Shown in pieces: positions 11,263-23,427 of a stretch of DNA of 64,000 nucleotides. The stretch comes from Nilaparvata lugens (Eukaryota; Arthropoda; Insecta; Hemiptera; Delphacidae), in contig NC_052511.1 of NCBI RefSeq assembly GCF_014356525.2, positions 52,360,149-52,424,148 on the forward strand, written 5' to 3'. A program made the translations under genes and the position numbers. The notes beneath the pieces were generated by a model. That model searched no databases, had not been told where the DNA came from, and was given only the letters and a program-made list of their open reading frames with translations. Within the stretch, counting starts at the first letter, position 1; each line of letters begins with the position of its first letter.

Positions 11263-11513
11263 GAGAACAATAGCGTAAGTAGATATCCCATGGTATAGGG
11301 CGTTTATGTCGCAACTTTTACTGTTATATCAAGCCGATTACTGTCGATTTTTACTGTTTTGACCGGAGAGTGTATGAACGGCACAATATGAGAGACTGAC
11401 TACCAGCGTCATAAAGCTTCACGGGAAAAAACTACGTGAACTATCAGCTTGAGATAACAGTGAAAGTTGCGACATAGACGCCCTTGGGATATCTACTTAT
11501 GCTATTGTTTCTC
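11263..11513. mobile_element. Palindromic MITE, family K copy 1
   Basis: The outer arms GAGAACAATAGCGTAAGTAG at the left and the inverted equivalent at the right enclose GTTGCGACATAGACGCCC-type blocks present in both orientations. A left-half copy is at 62711-62812. It is non-coding. Confidence 0.7.
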
Positions 11514-12612
11514 GATGATATCAGTGTGTGGACAAATGAGACAATCATGCGTTCCGATGATTCTTGCATTTCACGTTCTTTTAAATACTGTCATTATAAC
11601 TTGGACCTCACTACAGCTTATTTATAGCATTCCCACTAATTCCGCACAATAGTCAACTGAATTTCGAACCAATTAGTCCATTTCTCGCTTGTGTGTGTAC
11701 CTCCTATCCATTCCCATGCTTCACAAAACCAGAAATCTCTTTTCATCGTCGTTTGAAGTTGACTGAAGCAGCCCTTGAGGCTATGATGTGTACGAGACGC
11801 ATAGCATCATCCCTTCTCCTTTACAAGGCTATGATGAGTAGGATACGCATAATATCATCCCTCCTTATCCAATGTCCTTCTTTTCAACCCTTACGCTTTC
11901 ACAGAATACAAACGCCATTATTATGTGTGCTGGCGAGAAATCTACCCTGAAAGAGCGCTATGCTATGCAGATGACATGTTCTTGATGACATGAAAACATC
12001 ATGTTGTCAGTTGTTGACGAAAACATTTTGTCAAAGCGAGAAGATCTTGTGGACGGATTACAATGCTTGGTTCCGGGAAACTCAAGAGTTATTCGAGAGA
12101 ATACGTGGGTTCTGGGATAATCAAGAATTGTTCTTAACACAAGGGTATTAAGATGGTTTGTAATTTGAATAATGAAAGTTATTGTGATGGATTCATATGT
12201 TGTAATTGAATTAATGCGAGCCGTAACAATTGGTATATTGGAAAGTTTGTAATTTGTAATTTGAATAATTCAAGATATTGTGATGGAATAATGATATAAG
12301 GAATTGTATTAGTTCAAGTATACAAGTAGTTCTGTGAACAGTAGACTTCACGCAGTTTTGTAATTGACCAAAAATCCACACGTATCTGATGTCACCTGTC
12401 CTAGTTGATTCAGTCAAATCATAATTAACATTCGAATCATAATTTACTCTCAAAAACTGTTATTTCTTTTCTAGAAGATCAAAAACTCACTAACGTTAAT
12501 AAACTCAGCTGCTCGAGTCCCATATCTGTAAAAATTCCAGGAGATCCGCCCCATCTATGCAAAGTTTGATTTTAGATTCCCAATAATCAGGCTTCAGTTT
12601 TTGATGTGTTTT
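11514..12612. other. No gene; one family B end fragment
   Basis: 12327-12352 is the AGTTCTGTGAACAGTAGAC end of family B without its partner end. 11770-11870 has a degenerate direct repeat around GGCTATGATG. 12215-12300 repeats GTAATTTGAATAAT. Open frames here are short and not recognisable. Confidence 0.4.
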
Positions 12613-12739
12613 TACTTTCCTTGCCCTATTACCATAGGTAGAGAGTATTACTTTCCGAAAAAAATAAGGTACCTCAATTTCTAATTTCTATACGTTTCAA
12701 GGTCCCCTGAGTCCGAAAAAGTGGTTTTTGGGTATTGGT

Positions 12740-12781
12740 CTGTGTGTGTGTGGTGTGTGTGGTGTGTGTGTGGTGTGTGTG

Positions 12782-12819
<38 letters not shown>

Positions 12820-12877
12820 TGTGTGTGTGTGTGTTGTGTGTGTGTGTGTGGTGTGTGTGTGTGTGTGTGTGTGTGTG

Positions 12878-12914
<37 letters not shown>
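12740..12914. repeat. (GT)n microsatellite
   Basis: About 175 bases of TG repeats with scattered TGG interruptions lie in the left arm of the foldback element. The matching place in the right arm (about 15465-15486) has only a short AC run, so the expansion happened after the arms formed. Six-frame VCVC / THTH frames are artefacts. Confidence 0.95.
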
Positions 12915-12918
<4 letters not shown>

Positions 12919-13423
12919 CGTGCCACAAGTCTCATATCTGTAAAAATACCAGGAGCTCCGCCCCATCTATGCAAAGTTTGATTTTAATTTTCAATTATCA
13001 GGCTTCATATACAATTTAAACAAAAAATTCCAAGTGGAAAAGATTGAGCATATGTATCTTTGCTAATAATAAAGTAACATTTCCACGTAAAATTGAAAAT
13101 GAGCTTGAAATTCGAGAAAATGTGATTATTAAATTGCAAACTGTTGGCAACTGTTGGTTCTATTAAATCATTCACTACGAAAGATAGCAGACCTCGTGTG
13201 TTTCCAGCGTTATTGACCTATCACCAGCTGTCTTATATCTTTGAATAGTAGACTTGAGATACGCGTGAACACTAGCGTCAGGTGATCAATTTTCAAAATG
13301 GCAAGGAAAGTTGTGTGAGTGCGCCACACCTGATTTTTTCGTTTCCTGAAGACTAGAAGGCGCTATTTATGCAACCCGCTTTACAGTAGTGTATGATCAG
13401 ACAGTAGAATCAAAGTTAGAATG

Positions 13424-13728
13424 AAGAAGAAGAGAAGAAGAAGAAAGAAGAAAGAAGAAGAAGAAGAAGAAGAAGAAGAAGAAGAAGAGAAGAAGAAGAA
13501 GAAGAAGAAGAAGGAGAAGAAGAAGAGAAGAAGAAGAAGAAAGAAGAAGAAGAAGGAAGAAGAAGAAGAAGAAGAAGAAGAAGAAGAAGAAGAAGAAGAA
13601 GAAAGAAGAAGAAGAAGAAGAAAGAAGAAGAAGAAGGAAGAAGAGAAGAAGAAGAAGAAGAAAGAAGAAGAAGAAGAAGAAGAAGAAGAAGAAGAAGAAG
13701 AAGAGAAGAAGAAAGAAGAAGAAGAAGA

Positions 13729-13763
<35 letters not shown>

Positions 13764-13813
13764 AGAAGAAGAAGAAGAAGAAGAGAGGAAGAAGAAGAAG
13801 AAGAAGAAGAAGA
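13424..13813. repeat. (GAA)n purine array, about 390 bp
   Basis: Nearly pure A/G on this strand, with GAA repeats and irregular GAGA or GGA breaks. Long open frames on both strands (Lys/Glu on +, Leu/Ser/Phe on -) are caused by the repeat. It lies at the edge of the next MITE within the family R foldback element. Confidence 0.95.
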
Positions 13814-13846
13814 GGTAAAAAAGGAAGACGAAGAAGAAGAATTCGG

Positions 13847-14516
13847 TGGGCCGTCCACTGAAACCGTTTTCGTCCGAACTAGCATCGGCCGAAAACTGCC
13901 GAACTCGTCCGAACGATCCCCCAACAAAGAAAGCTATAGATGCTCGTCCATTGCAACAGGTTCATACGGCCGTCTCCGGCCTATAAACTTTTCGATCCGA
14001 ATTGAATGGGATTTTCCGGCTCTATCCGGCCGAACTGACTGGTCGAGCTGATACAACAAAATGTTCCAAACCTGAAATTGTTTCATCGTCTTGTTTTTTG
14101 AAGTTGTTCTGTTTTATAAAGTTGTAACTATGGACAATGATTTTTTTATAAGTTTGGAACAAGACCATGTTCCAATGTGGGATATGCGAGACAAAAGATG
14201 TCATCGTCGTGATGTTCAAAGGAGTCTGTAGACAAAGATTGCTGAACAAATAAGATCTGAAGGTGAGATTATTGTAATGAATAACTAATTTATTGTATAT
14301 TATTTTATTCAATTTTCAAAATCTCAATATACGGAAATCATTGTTTAAGGAAAATTTTGGTGACTATGATAGTAGTTAATTCAATAATTGGCAACTGGAC
14401 TGACGTAAACGGTTCCAATAGACGACCATATTCGGCCGAATTAACGGCCGGCAGATTCGTCCGATCCAACGGCCGAACGGATCGGTTGAATACGGTTCCA
14501 GTGGACGGTTACCCTA
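13847..14516. mobile_element. Inverted-repeat MITE with GGCCGTCCACTG ends
   Basis: The left end GGGCCGTCCACTGAAACCGT and the right end ACGGTTCCAGTGGACGG are inverted copies. Internal parts are rich in CGGCCGAA motifs. The left third recurs, inverted, at 38516-38740 beside the assembly gap. It is nested in the foldback element of 12613-15743. Confidence 0.7.
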
Positions 14517-15743
14517 TACGTAAGTTTTCCGAGAATAGGGTTTAATTGTTACATAAAGAAATAATCCTGAATTTTTATTTTGTTTCATTCAATTTCTAAT
14601 TTGAACACATCCTAATACTCTTCATGGAATAAATCAACTGTTCTACCAATCACAAGTTCTACCATGTCCTACCATGGGTTTCTATCATTTCAGCTTATAT
14701 TCTTACATTGTTTTCTATTAGAGGTTGAGTCATGTATTGTGTTACAGTAACTGTTTGTAATTATCATATTGATACTGTTGATAAAAATGTTACCCATTCC
14801 TTCACAAAAATCTGGTGTGGCGCACTCACACAACTTTCCTTGCCGTTATGAAAATTGATCACCTGACGCTAATGTTCACGCGCATCTCAAGTCTACTATT
14901 CAAAGATTTGAGCCAGCTGGTGACAGGACAATAACGCTGAAGCCACACGAGGTTTGCCATCTCTTCATAGTGACTGATTTAATAGAATCAACAGTTGCCA
15001 ATAGTTTGTAATTGAATAAACACATTTTCTGGAATTTCGAGCTTATTTTTAATTCTAGGTAAAAATGTTACTGAACATTAATGTTAGAGATTTTCATGCT
15101 CAAATTTTTTGTTTAAATTTTATTTGGAGCCTGATAATTGGGAATCTAAAATCCAACTTTGCATAAATTGTATGGAGCTCCTAAAATTTTCACAAATATG
15201 AGACTTGTGACGGTTGATAGAGCTTATCAATGACTATTTTAGGTATGAATTTGACCAAAATCGTTGGAGCCGTTTTCGAAAAATCTAGAAAAGCCCTGTT
15301 TTGACAACATTTTCGCCATTTTAGCCGCCATATTGAATCGCATTTGATCGGAATTGTTCGTGTCGGATACTTATAGTGTAAGGATCTCAAGTTCCAAATT
15401 TCAAGTCATTCCGTTCTTTGGGAGATTAAATATCGTGTACACAGACATACATACATACACTCATACACTTATACACACACACACATACAGACCAATACTC
15501 AAAACCACTTTTTTTGGTCTCAGGGGACCTTGAAACGTATAGAAATTTAGAAATTGGGGTACCTTAATTTTTTTTTTGGAAAGCAATACTTTCCTTACCA
15601 ATGGTAATAGGGCAAGGAAAGTAAAAACCACTTTTTTGGACTCAGGGGACCTTGAAACGTATAGAAATTTAGAAATTTGGGTACCTTAATTTTTTTCGGA
15701 ATGCGATACTTTCCTTACGTATGGTAATAGGGCAAGGAAAGTA

Positions 15744-16455
15744 ACTAGTTTTCTGTATGCTATGATCACGACAATTACAGTTTCCAGGACTATTTCTCAA
15801 ATGGACGTATTCTAGCGTAGTTTCACAAACAGTTGGAAAACCTAGTATTTTTCAAATCAACGAAAATACTCAGGAGATTTCCTAGTACAGTACTGCGACA
15901 GAGACCTGTCGCAATTTTTTGACTGCTAGATGTACGCAATTTTGATGCAGGCTTGTACGATGGATCGTCCCCAGGCGATATAATATGTCAGTGGCATTGA
16001 AATAAGCTAGAAGTCTGCAGCTGATAGTGACAATCCAGGTGTCACCTGAATAACAGCAATAATTCTGAGCTTGTCATTTGATTTCTCCGTGGACCTTGTT
16101 GCAAGTTGCATGTTTATTGCAAGCTGAATCTATCAGATGCAATACATGAATTTGAATTGAATATTCCTTGAAAGTTGCATGCTCGTTGCATCACATGTTT
16201 GTTCAACGGTTGCGAATATTTAAACATGCAAGTTGATAGTCCTAGTACTTATTTTACGTGACACTGGTAGTCTCTCATACTGTGCCGCTCCTACACTCTT
16301 ACACTCTGTAACGGCACATTTTTGAGATGACCAAATTCAGAATAGAATCAATTAATTTTGAATGAGATTGGGAGACTAATTGCCTTGAGTAGTCATGCCA
16401 CATACCAACCCCGTAGAGCAGAATTTCCTTTTCCTCTTACCTTTATCTGGCTATA
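15744..16455. other. Unassigned non-coding sequence
   Basis: I see no gene, no array and no matched inverted arms. 16075-16220 repeats GTTGCATG / GCTTGTTGCA-type words only loosely. Confidence 0.4.
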
Positions 16456-17336
16456 CTAGTAGTTCTGTGAACAGTAGACCTCACGCAGTATTCTCATCCA
16501 CAAGTACCAGATGTCAACTGTTTTAAATGTTAACAAACTCAGTTCACGTTTGAATTTGTATTCCATATGATATAATTCATCCAGTTCCGTGATGATCTTT
16601 CTATCTGATGAAAATTAATTTTTTAGAATCAAAAATATTATAATTTCTACAGCATTATTTAGTTCATTCGTTTATTTTTATTCACCTATTAAATTGGTTT
16701 TTTCGAATGTGAGAATATTGATACTGATGGGCACGCATAATAATAACATGACTGCAAAACAAAATATTGAAACCAAAGACCTTAAAGCTGCGATTAGACC
16801 AAATTTATTTAAAAAAATGTTAATACTTTAGATTATATTAGATTGAACATAGCTTATCATACACATGATGAACATATATATGTTTGTCAACTTCCGTTCA
16901 ATCTAATAGAATCCATAAGATTAGTTATAACCATTTTGTTAATAACTTGGTGAAAACCCAGCTCAAAGATGCATACCTCTTTAATGTCTTTGATTGAAAT
17001 AGGACTTATACAAATACAGAATAGACTGGCTTCTCCACACATCTGTGTAATCACTTGTCAGCTGATTTATGATGAATAATTCTATAGTCTGATTTTTACT
17101 CTAATATTGGCGTATGAAGGAGCTCCTTTTTCCTTTTATATTATCCTGAATTCAAAATTTCCAAAAACCTTGTATATAGGTAGACGCGCAATTTAAAAAG
17201 GAACATACCTGTCAAATTTCATGAAAATCTATTAACCCGTTTCGCCGTAAATGAGCACCATATAAATATATAAACTTTAAACATTAAGAGGATTCCAACC
17301 GTCGACTTGATCTTAGACCTCACTTCGTTCGGTCAA
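16456..17336 (+). mobile_element. Helitron/DINE-1-like family B copy, with nested MITE
   Basis: CTAGTAGTTCTGTGAACAGT at the left and CCTCACTTCGTTCGGTCAAT at the right are the two family B ends. A family D MITE (16789-16975) is inserted inside. Near the right end are only one or two AACATT units of the octanucleotide that is hugely expanded in the copies at 28771 and 31121. Confidence 0.65.
16789..16975. mobile_element. Palindromic MITE, family D copy 1
   Basis: GATTAGACCAAATTTATTTA-type and GGTGAAAACCCAGCT-type ends enclose TTAGATTGAACATAGCTTAT and its inverted partner. Better ends (GGGTTTACACCAAAGT... / ...TTGGTGTAAACCCAGCTTTA) are seen in the copies at 48626 and 49363. Confidence 0.55.
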
Positions 17337-17857
17337 TGATAGATTGAAGCAAATATTGAATACACTACTAGCAAACGGGACATTTTTGTGTTTTGCAGCT
17401 TTACGAGCAGTCTGCGCATGTCTGTCAGCTGTATCGGTTGATCAACTTCCCAACTTCTCAGCCCTATGTGTGTGATTTTTCTTGTACGTGAGATCAAAGA
17501 AATAAATTGAAAGAAGAGGTGAGTGTGCCAGTGATTGTGCTACGTTGACCCAAAGGACGAAGTTTGGTGAGTGAGACTGGAACATTTTTTTCAATTTTCA
17601 TGCTTCATTCTGAGAAAAATAGCCACATCTGAATCCTTATAACTTTCAAATGCTGTCTTATGTTCTTATCCAAAGCTATCCCAGATTTCAATTACATCAA
17701 TATTCCGTTTATTCTCCTATTTTTTTAATGATATTGCTCAAACCACATCAAATTTCATACTAATTTAATTTTTGTTCAGTTCAAATACAATTTTAAATCA
17801 CGGTCACATATCGAAGCCTTTTCTATACGGTGCAATCAAATTGATAGTTATTTGAGC
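17337..17857. other. Unassigned; splice-site-like signals
   Basis: TTTTGCAG at about 17398 and AAGAGGTGAGTG at about 17519 would bound a 120-base segment, with a second GGTGAGTGAG at about 17570. The segment is not clearly coding (a frame of about 30 codons). It could be a 5' untranslated exon or chance. Confidence 0.15.
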
Positions 17858-18412
17858 AACTAGTGCGCAAAGTGACGTTTGCTGCACCGAAAGAAACGTT
17901 TACGCACGAGCGTAGTCGAGTGCGGAATAATGGTTTCTTGATTGCAGCAAACGAACTTTGCGCACGTATTTCACATTAAATTTTTCCTACAGTTACTTTG
18001 ATATGAAAAGTGGGTAATTATGGTTAAAATTCCCTGAAATCCATTAAATGTTTTTCTGTGTAATTTTATTAGTCTATTAATAAAAACCTTAATTTATTTA
18101 AAATTGAATAACAATAATAATGTAGTAAATGAGAAGGTGGCACTCATGTGGTGAATGTGGTGGCTGTCAACCACTGTCATCGTTGTCCACTGCCCCCCCC
18201 ATATTATAACCACTATACCACAGTCACTTTTACCAACCTAATTTTGATTTCCTGCACTGGTGCTCCATATAACCTACCAACTATTTTGCGTTGTCATGCT
18301 GCAAATCTGGAGTACGCAAAGTAATACTTTTCGCACTAGAGCGGAAAAGTGATTCTTTGCGGCCTGCAATCAGTGCAGAAATGCTCACTTTTCAAGGTAT
18401 CTGTGGGGAAAA
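17858..18412 (+). mobile_element. Inverted-repeat MITE, family E copy 1
   Basis: It begins with CTAGTGCGCAAAGTGACGTT and ends near CACTTTTCAAGGTATCTGTG. Internal blocks TTTCACATTAAATTTTTCC and TTGCGTTGTCATGCTGCAAA recur at 28058-28633, 30408-30973 and, inverted, 42075-42592. Here about 120 bp of extra sequence with AACCACTGTCAT blocks is present in the middle. Non-coding. Confidence 0.65.
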
Positions 18413-20295
18413 AATATTTATAATCTATTTAAAATAGACCCTCGAGTAGAAGAGCCGTGACAACTCCCAACAAACACTAATAATAGACAGTATCGACTTG
18501 AAAAAACAACTTGAAATTAGGAACATGAACGACCTATACCAAGAATATATTTTATTTTTTTTTTATCTATGCTATAGGCTTACTGAATTCAATTACTGCT
18601 CACAAAATAGATAGATAGATTTATGCCAGAGTAAGTTATCTAAGACCATGAAAATTATTTATGACGAAAAATCACAATCTTCATACAAGAGAAGTCTACT
18701 CAGGGAGCAACCTTGCAGATTTATTCCACAAAGACTCAAACCGTAAGCTGCTATCTAACAATACCACCCCAAATAGCAGCGACAAACCAACTCAGACATT
18801 ATGATAGATGATACAGTTCCTTACCAGCTCCACTGCAACCATACACTTTCTGGAAGCATCTGGACACATAAAATAGGAAAATAAATTGAACCAGGAACCG
18901 CTTGCTTAGTAAACAGGTGCCGTATATATATTATACTTACTACACTAAAGCGCATAATGTATTTCGAAGACATATATATATATTATCCATTACGGTGCTT
19001 TAATTTATTCACGTTGACATGCCGACACAGGAAGGGAGGAGCTTTGGTCAGTTTCACTTCAAATTGTCAGCGATGTTTGTATGGGAACTGTTGTATTTAT
19101 TTATGAGGAATACTGACAGGCGGTGGAACGGGATCTGGAACTGTACTTCCTTGACCAAAATGGTTGATAGTGGTAGGGAGGTGAATTTGAGTCTCCCCCC
19201 ACACACAGAAAAGTGTTCTGAAGAGAGGATGAAGTCACAGGGTTCCCCTTGGCGATGAGGTGGGGTTGAGTAGCTCTGGGAAGGGTTCGGAGAGGAGGTA
19301 AAGTCACAGGTACCTCCTGACCCCTTAGGGGGTGTTTTTGGGGGGGGTGAAACCCCCGGAAGTGAAACGTGAAAAGCACGTAACAGGGCAGTAAACGTGA
19401 CACCGGATCTTTCATATCCCTTAAGCTACCTGCTGCTCGGCTACGTTAGAAACGAGTTTGTAGTTTCGGAAAAATGAATTTATATTTTCCAGATGGATAC
19501 CTGTGCGATTTAGAAAGGTGTCGTTTGTTTGAGGCTAGTTAGTCGTGCCCAACGTTTAGCAACTGGTTCATGAAAATACATTAAATTTATGTTAAATGAA
19601 AAAGACTAAAAAATTGTCAAAAACCTACCACAATATCAACTTCTCAACTACACAAAAATTTAATTTATATTTTCGTCCAAAATACCTGCTATACTTTTAG
19701 GTACAAGTTTGGTATTTTTTACGAGGATGAATTCATGTTTTTGTGTCTTGGAAGACCTGGAAAAACATTGTCATTTGTGATAAAGTATCAATGACACGAG
19801 AGAAAGAAAAGAATCAACGTTTTCGACCAAAATATCTGTAGCACTACCAATATTGACAGATGGAATTAAGAGAATGCATTTAGTTCTCATCGAATTTCCA
19901 TCTAGCTGTTAGCCCTGTTGTCAATGTCTGCAGTAGCAGAGGTCTTCGGGGTGATTTGCAGCATTAATTTAGGTTTTTCGTTAAATAATAATTAACTACC
20001 AATATTGATGTTAAGTGGTGGAGAGGACTTAAAAGTCCTAACTTCGCCTAATAAAGAATTTTTCCATTTTCATACGTGCGTCTACAGATTCAACCCACAG
20101 AATAAATCAATGTGTTAACGTTCAATTGTTATACCACAGATTTTATTGTTGATTGAGTGCATGGTTATACTTTTAGAAGTGAGTTTATCTTTTTCAGAAA
20201 TATTTATCCATATTCTCCCTCGAAATTATATTAGAAGTAGGCTACACCCAAGGATATTATAGCATATAAGAGGGTAGTAAAGAGCACATGAGGAT
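18413..20295. other. Long stretch without a gene; two small repeat pieces
   Basis: 19596-19668 is a family Q MITE end (GACTAAAAAATTGTCAAAAA and TCTCAACTACACAAAA). 19880-19990 is a family O piece (CCATCTAGCTGTTAGCCCTG, TCTTCGGGGTGA). 19015-19400 is noticeably GC-richer with a 79-codon + frame and a 104-codon - frame on the same stretch; neither has a recognisable domain. The rest is AT-rich. Confidence 0.4.
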
Positions 20296-20625
20296 AATCC
20301 TATACTACTTAACGAGCAATTTCTCTTTATATGTTTAGATGTTTTTATTTTCATATTTATATCTGTATGTGACCGGATCTCGAAAACGGCTCTAACGATT
20401 CTCACGAAATTTGGAACTAAGTAGATTTATGATATGAAAATGCGATTGCCAAGGTCAAACCTGGGATAGCTTGCTGAAGGACATTAAAAGGATAGATACG
20501 TCCTTGGAAAAACAGCTGGAAATTTTGTCGTCTGTCGATACCGTAATGGAAGAGATATAGCGAGTGCATGTGTAGGTTATTCCTCAGCTGATCTCACGTG
20601 AAAAATAATTCAGCAGAAAAACTTA
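20296..20625 (-). mobile_element. Family G element fragment
   Basis: It matches, in reverse, the right part of the 7488 and 58563 copies: GAGCAATTTCT at the left, the GATCTCGAAAACGGCTCTAA block and a CTTGGAAAAACAGCTGGAAA block. The GAGCTTC end is missing. Confidence 0.55.
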
Positions 20626-21091
20626 TTTTGTTTATTCTTTTTTTTTAGAAAACATATTTACTTCAGAAAGTCAAAAATAGTAACTAGATGCTGTTGGTGT
20701 AGAATAGTGCATAGTATATTAACAAATATTGTAGCAAACATAGTATATCATTCTAAATCATTCTTATCTTTTGGACAACATTAACATTTTATCAAAATTT
20801 TTGGAGAGAAATAGTACAGGCTCAGCCTAGTTTTTCCTCCAATGTCATAATTGTATTATGATTATAGTATTTTATACAATAAATGAATAAATACATAAAA
20901 AATAAATGAAATCGTATTTATTGTTTATCTATTTGTAATTGATAATGATTGTGTTTGATTTTTTCATGTGTGAATAAATAATGTTTTTGATGAGTGATAG
21001 TAGCTTAACCTAGATTTTGATTGGACTGTAGTATAAATTTGAAAAGGGACATTTTTGGGATAAGCCTATTGTTCTCCTCATAACTGTAATA
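20626..21091. other. AT-rich, no recognised feature
   Basis: Only AT-rich DNA with a TTTTTTTT run and an ATAAATGAATAAATA stretch. No open frame of interest. Confidence 0.4.
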
Positions 21092-22128
21092 GTATTTCGC
21101 ACCTAGGGCCGAAAATGGGACTTTTCTGGCTCGAAATCGGTTTTCAAGTCCGAGGCCGTAGGCCGAGGACTAGAAAAGATTGAGAGCCGGAAAAACATTT
21201 TTGCCTAGTGAGAACGTTATTTTTCGCCACAGGAAAAATAAACAATATATATATGAGAATAATTGTCTATTATAAGCACTTCCGAAAGCAAAAGTGGAAG
21301 GTCATAGCTCTAGCAAATCTGAGGTAATCTGAATATCAAGAAATTGTCCAAGTATTTTTTTTTTTATTCTGATTTGTCTAAATAACCTAAAAGATTATGT
21401 TCAATATATGTAAGAGGTTGAGTTTATACTTTTTATTCTTCCAAATGACAATAAGGATATTATTATAAATGTTTTGATTATTGAATGATAAACACAAAGA
21501 ATGAAAAGTTTTTGATCAGCTGTTTTAGCACACTTGAAATTTGGCCAATCTGAATGTCAATGGAAAGTTTTTGATCAGCTGTTTTAGCACACTTGAAATT
21601 GGCCAATCTGAATGTCAATGGAAGTTTAGGTAGAAGTTCTATCCTACTCTGAAAATAGAATTATTTGAATAGTTATATATATATCTTATCTGTATTTTAT
21701 TCATCCAAATAAAATGATAGTATATATTACAGAATACTTTATTGAATTCTAAAGCATAAATGATTCCGTTTATCCACCATGTTCCATGATAAACGCTGTA
21801 CTAGGAGGTTTGAGGTTAGATTCTATTATACTCTGAAAATTGATTTGAATAGTTTATAATATCTCATTATTTGTATTTCATTCATCCAAATAAAATGATA
21901 GTATCTTATTGCAAAAACTTTATTCAATTCTAGAAGCATAAACTGATTCCGTTTCATAAACTATTTTGTAAACACGTTCACATCAAATCAGAATCAGCTG
22001 ACTTCAAGGTTATTTTACAGCCCTAGGGCCGTAAAAATTTTACCGGCCTGGTCAGAAAACAATCACTTTCGGCCTCCATATGACGCACGTAAACCAGCTC
22101 ATTACATCCAAGTGGGGCGAAAAAATAA
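21092..22128. mobile_element. DNA element with CCTAGGGCCG ends, family F copy 1
   Basis: The left edge TATTTCGCACCTAGGGCCGA and the right region CCCTAGGGCCGTAAAAATTT ... AGTGGGGCGAAAAAATA have inverted similarity (TATTTTCGCC). The second copy at 25662-26477 is collinear but about 220 bp shorter. The interior of this copy contains a 60-bp direct duplication (TTTTTGATCAGCTGTTTTAG block twice at 21510-21620) and a second copy of the TTTATTCATCCAAATAAAATGATAGTA region. No transposase. Confidence 0.65.
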
Positions 22129-22369
22129 TTGTACGACTGGGAAAATGGATAAATAAATATAAACTATAAATTCAATCTTTCCTTACAAATTTTCTATGCT
22201 TTTACTCTCCAGAGCGAAGCTCGGTCCCCTGTATCTCTGTACTATTCTTGCGTTTCACCGTCCTATTAGTTAGTCGTATTCTACTTTTAGGAAGGAATTG
22301 ACATTTATTAGAGAAGTGAATTCATATTTTTATAGGTCTCATGTAAGTAAAGTCGTTCATGTTGGCTCA

Positions 22370-22441
22370 GTGGTCTAAGAGATAATGGCAGAGAGCGAGA
22401 AACAGAGAAAGAGAGAGAGAGAGAAAGAGAGAGGGAGGGAG
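22370..22441. repeat. (GA)n-rich microsatellite
   Basis: About 70 bases of GAGA repeats. Just upstream GGCTCAGTGGTCTAAGAG resembles a tRNA A box, which could mark a decayed tRNA-derived SINE whose interior was replaced by the GA run. Confidence 0.75.
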
Positions 22442-22874
22442 CAGATACACAAATTTCCAGCAGTTCAGGGGGGCCAGACATTGTCAAAAGCCCCACACAA
22501 ATCTCAGACGGTCCCATTCTCTGGCTGACAAAAATAGTTCAAATTATTTGCTAGACTTCCCAACAATGGATGAAACTTTACAACAATGGCTCCTATATAC
22601 TGAGATTCAATCATACTGGCAGCTTTCCTCTTGTATATAACATTAATGCATCCCATTTAACCAACGATGACAGTTTGTGCTGAAATTAGCTTGCCTGCCT
22701 CTGATAGAAGGTGTGTGCTGATTTAAGCAGGTGAGTTTGAAGGTAATAAGTTCGTAGGATATTCAGAAATATGAATTTGATGAGAGCACATAGTTTTTCA
22801 TAATTAAGTTATTAAAATTTGTAATTTGATAGTGGCTTATTTATTGTTACTAGTAGTTTTTAATTAGATTAGTT
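22442..22874. other. Unassigned non-coding sequence
   Basis: 22650-22700 shares CCCATTTAACCAACGATGAC with 9070-9095. Nothing else is recognised. Confidence 0.35.
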
Positions 22875-23110
22875 TTATTTATTTATGTATGTTACAATAT
22901 TTACGTGCTTATACACTAATTACATTAAATGACGATATTCTAGTTATCCACAAAAGTAAAATAATTAATCAATGGGAATAAATATAGAATAACGATAATA
23001 TAATGTGATGTAACTTCATAAATCGGCGGTGTTTCAACAAATAATTGTCGATTCTCTTAGAAGGATATAAAATAATATCCATCCCATCAACACACGACCG
23101 AGTTGTGATG
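22875..23110 (-). mobile_element. LINE 3' tail-like repeat
   Basis: It is the reverse complement of 52840-53070: TTATTTATGTATGTTACAAT at the left and GATTCTCTTAGAAGGATATA ... ACACACGACCG at the right. It has no coding part. The 52840 copy ends in an (ATCTA)-type tail, which supports a LINE origin. Confidence 0.5.
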
Positions 23111-23427
23111 AATTAGAGCTGTTGGGAATTATAACTCGAAGTAATGTTCAAATAAGAAACTCTACTTAATAAGTTAAAAACTAGTTGATTTGAATCTTAG
23201 AATTGAGGGATGAATGAATGAAAATATAGAATGATAGTGAATACAATATTGTATAATTAATTAAAATTAGATAAATTAAGCAAATGTTATAGGGTGAGAT
23301 TTAATTGAAATTTCAAATTGATTGAGTAATATTGACATATACAATACTAAAGAACAGAAAATCTTGAGATGGGAAGATGATACCGTATGTATTATGTAGA
23401 ATGGAGATGGGATGTAGAAAATGTTCT

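Larger units (their letters stand above)
12613..15743. mobile_element. Very large foldback element with arms over 700 bp, family R
   Basis: The ends are TACTTTCCTTGCCCTATTAC and its inverted copy at 15721-15743. The left arm (12613 to about 13345) and right arm (about 14805-15743) match in inverted order: the CAGGGGACC...GAAACG block, CATCTATGCAAAGTTTGATT / inverted, the GCCAACAGTT block, and a CACACAACTTTCCTTGCC block at the inner edge. The right end is doubled (15487-15622 and 15623-15743). The centre holds a GAA array and another MITE. Partial copies of the end lie at 35200-35335 and 37139-37270. No transposase is seen. Confidence 0.75.

Noticed and set aside
12674..13019. Six overlapping frames of VCVCVC or THTHTH
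   Set aside because: Pure (GT)n microsatellite; all frames are open by chance.
13397..13927. Long open frames rich in Leu/Ser/Phe or Lys/Glu across GAA/CTT arrays (also near 27403, 29750, 31729-32636, 34729, 36518, 53614, 54035)
   Set aside because: They are translations of simple triplet repeats, open in several frames and on both strands at once, with no start context or domain.
19019..19415. Gene in the GC-richer stretch with frames on both strands
   Set aside because: Neither frame shows a recognisable motif, splice sites or codon bias I can judge; kept only as an unassigned region.
22355..22372. tRNA gene starting at GGCTCAGTGGTCTAAGAG
   Set aside because: The A-box-like word is present, but there is no B box or cloverleaf at the right distance; at most a SINE remnant.
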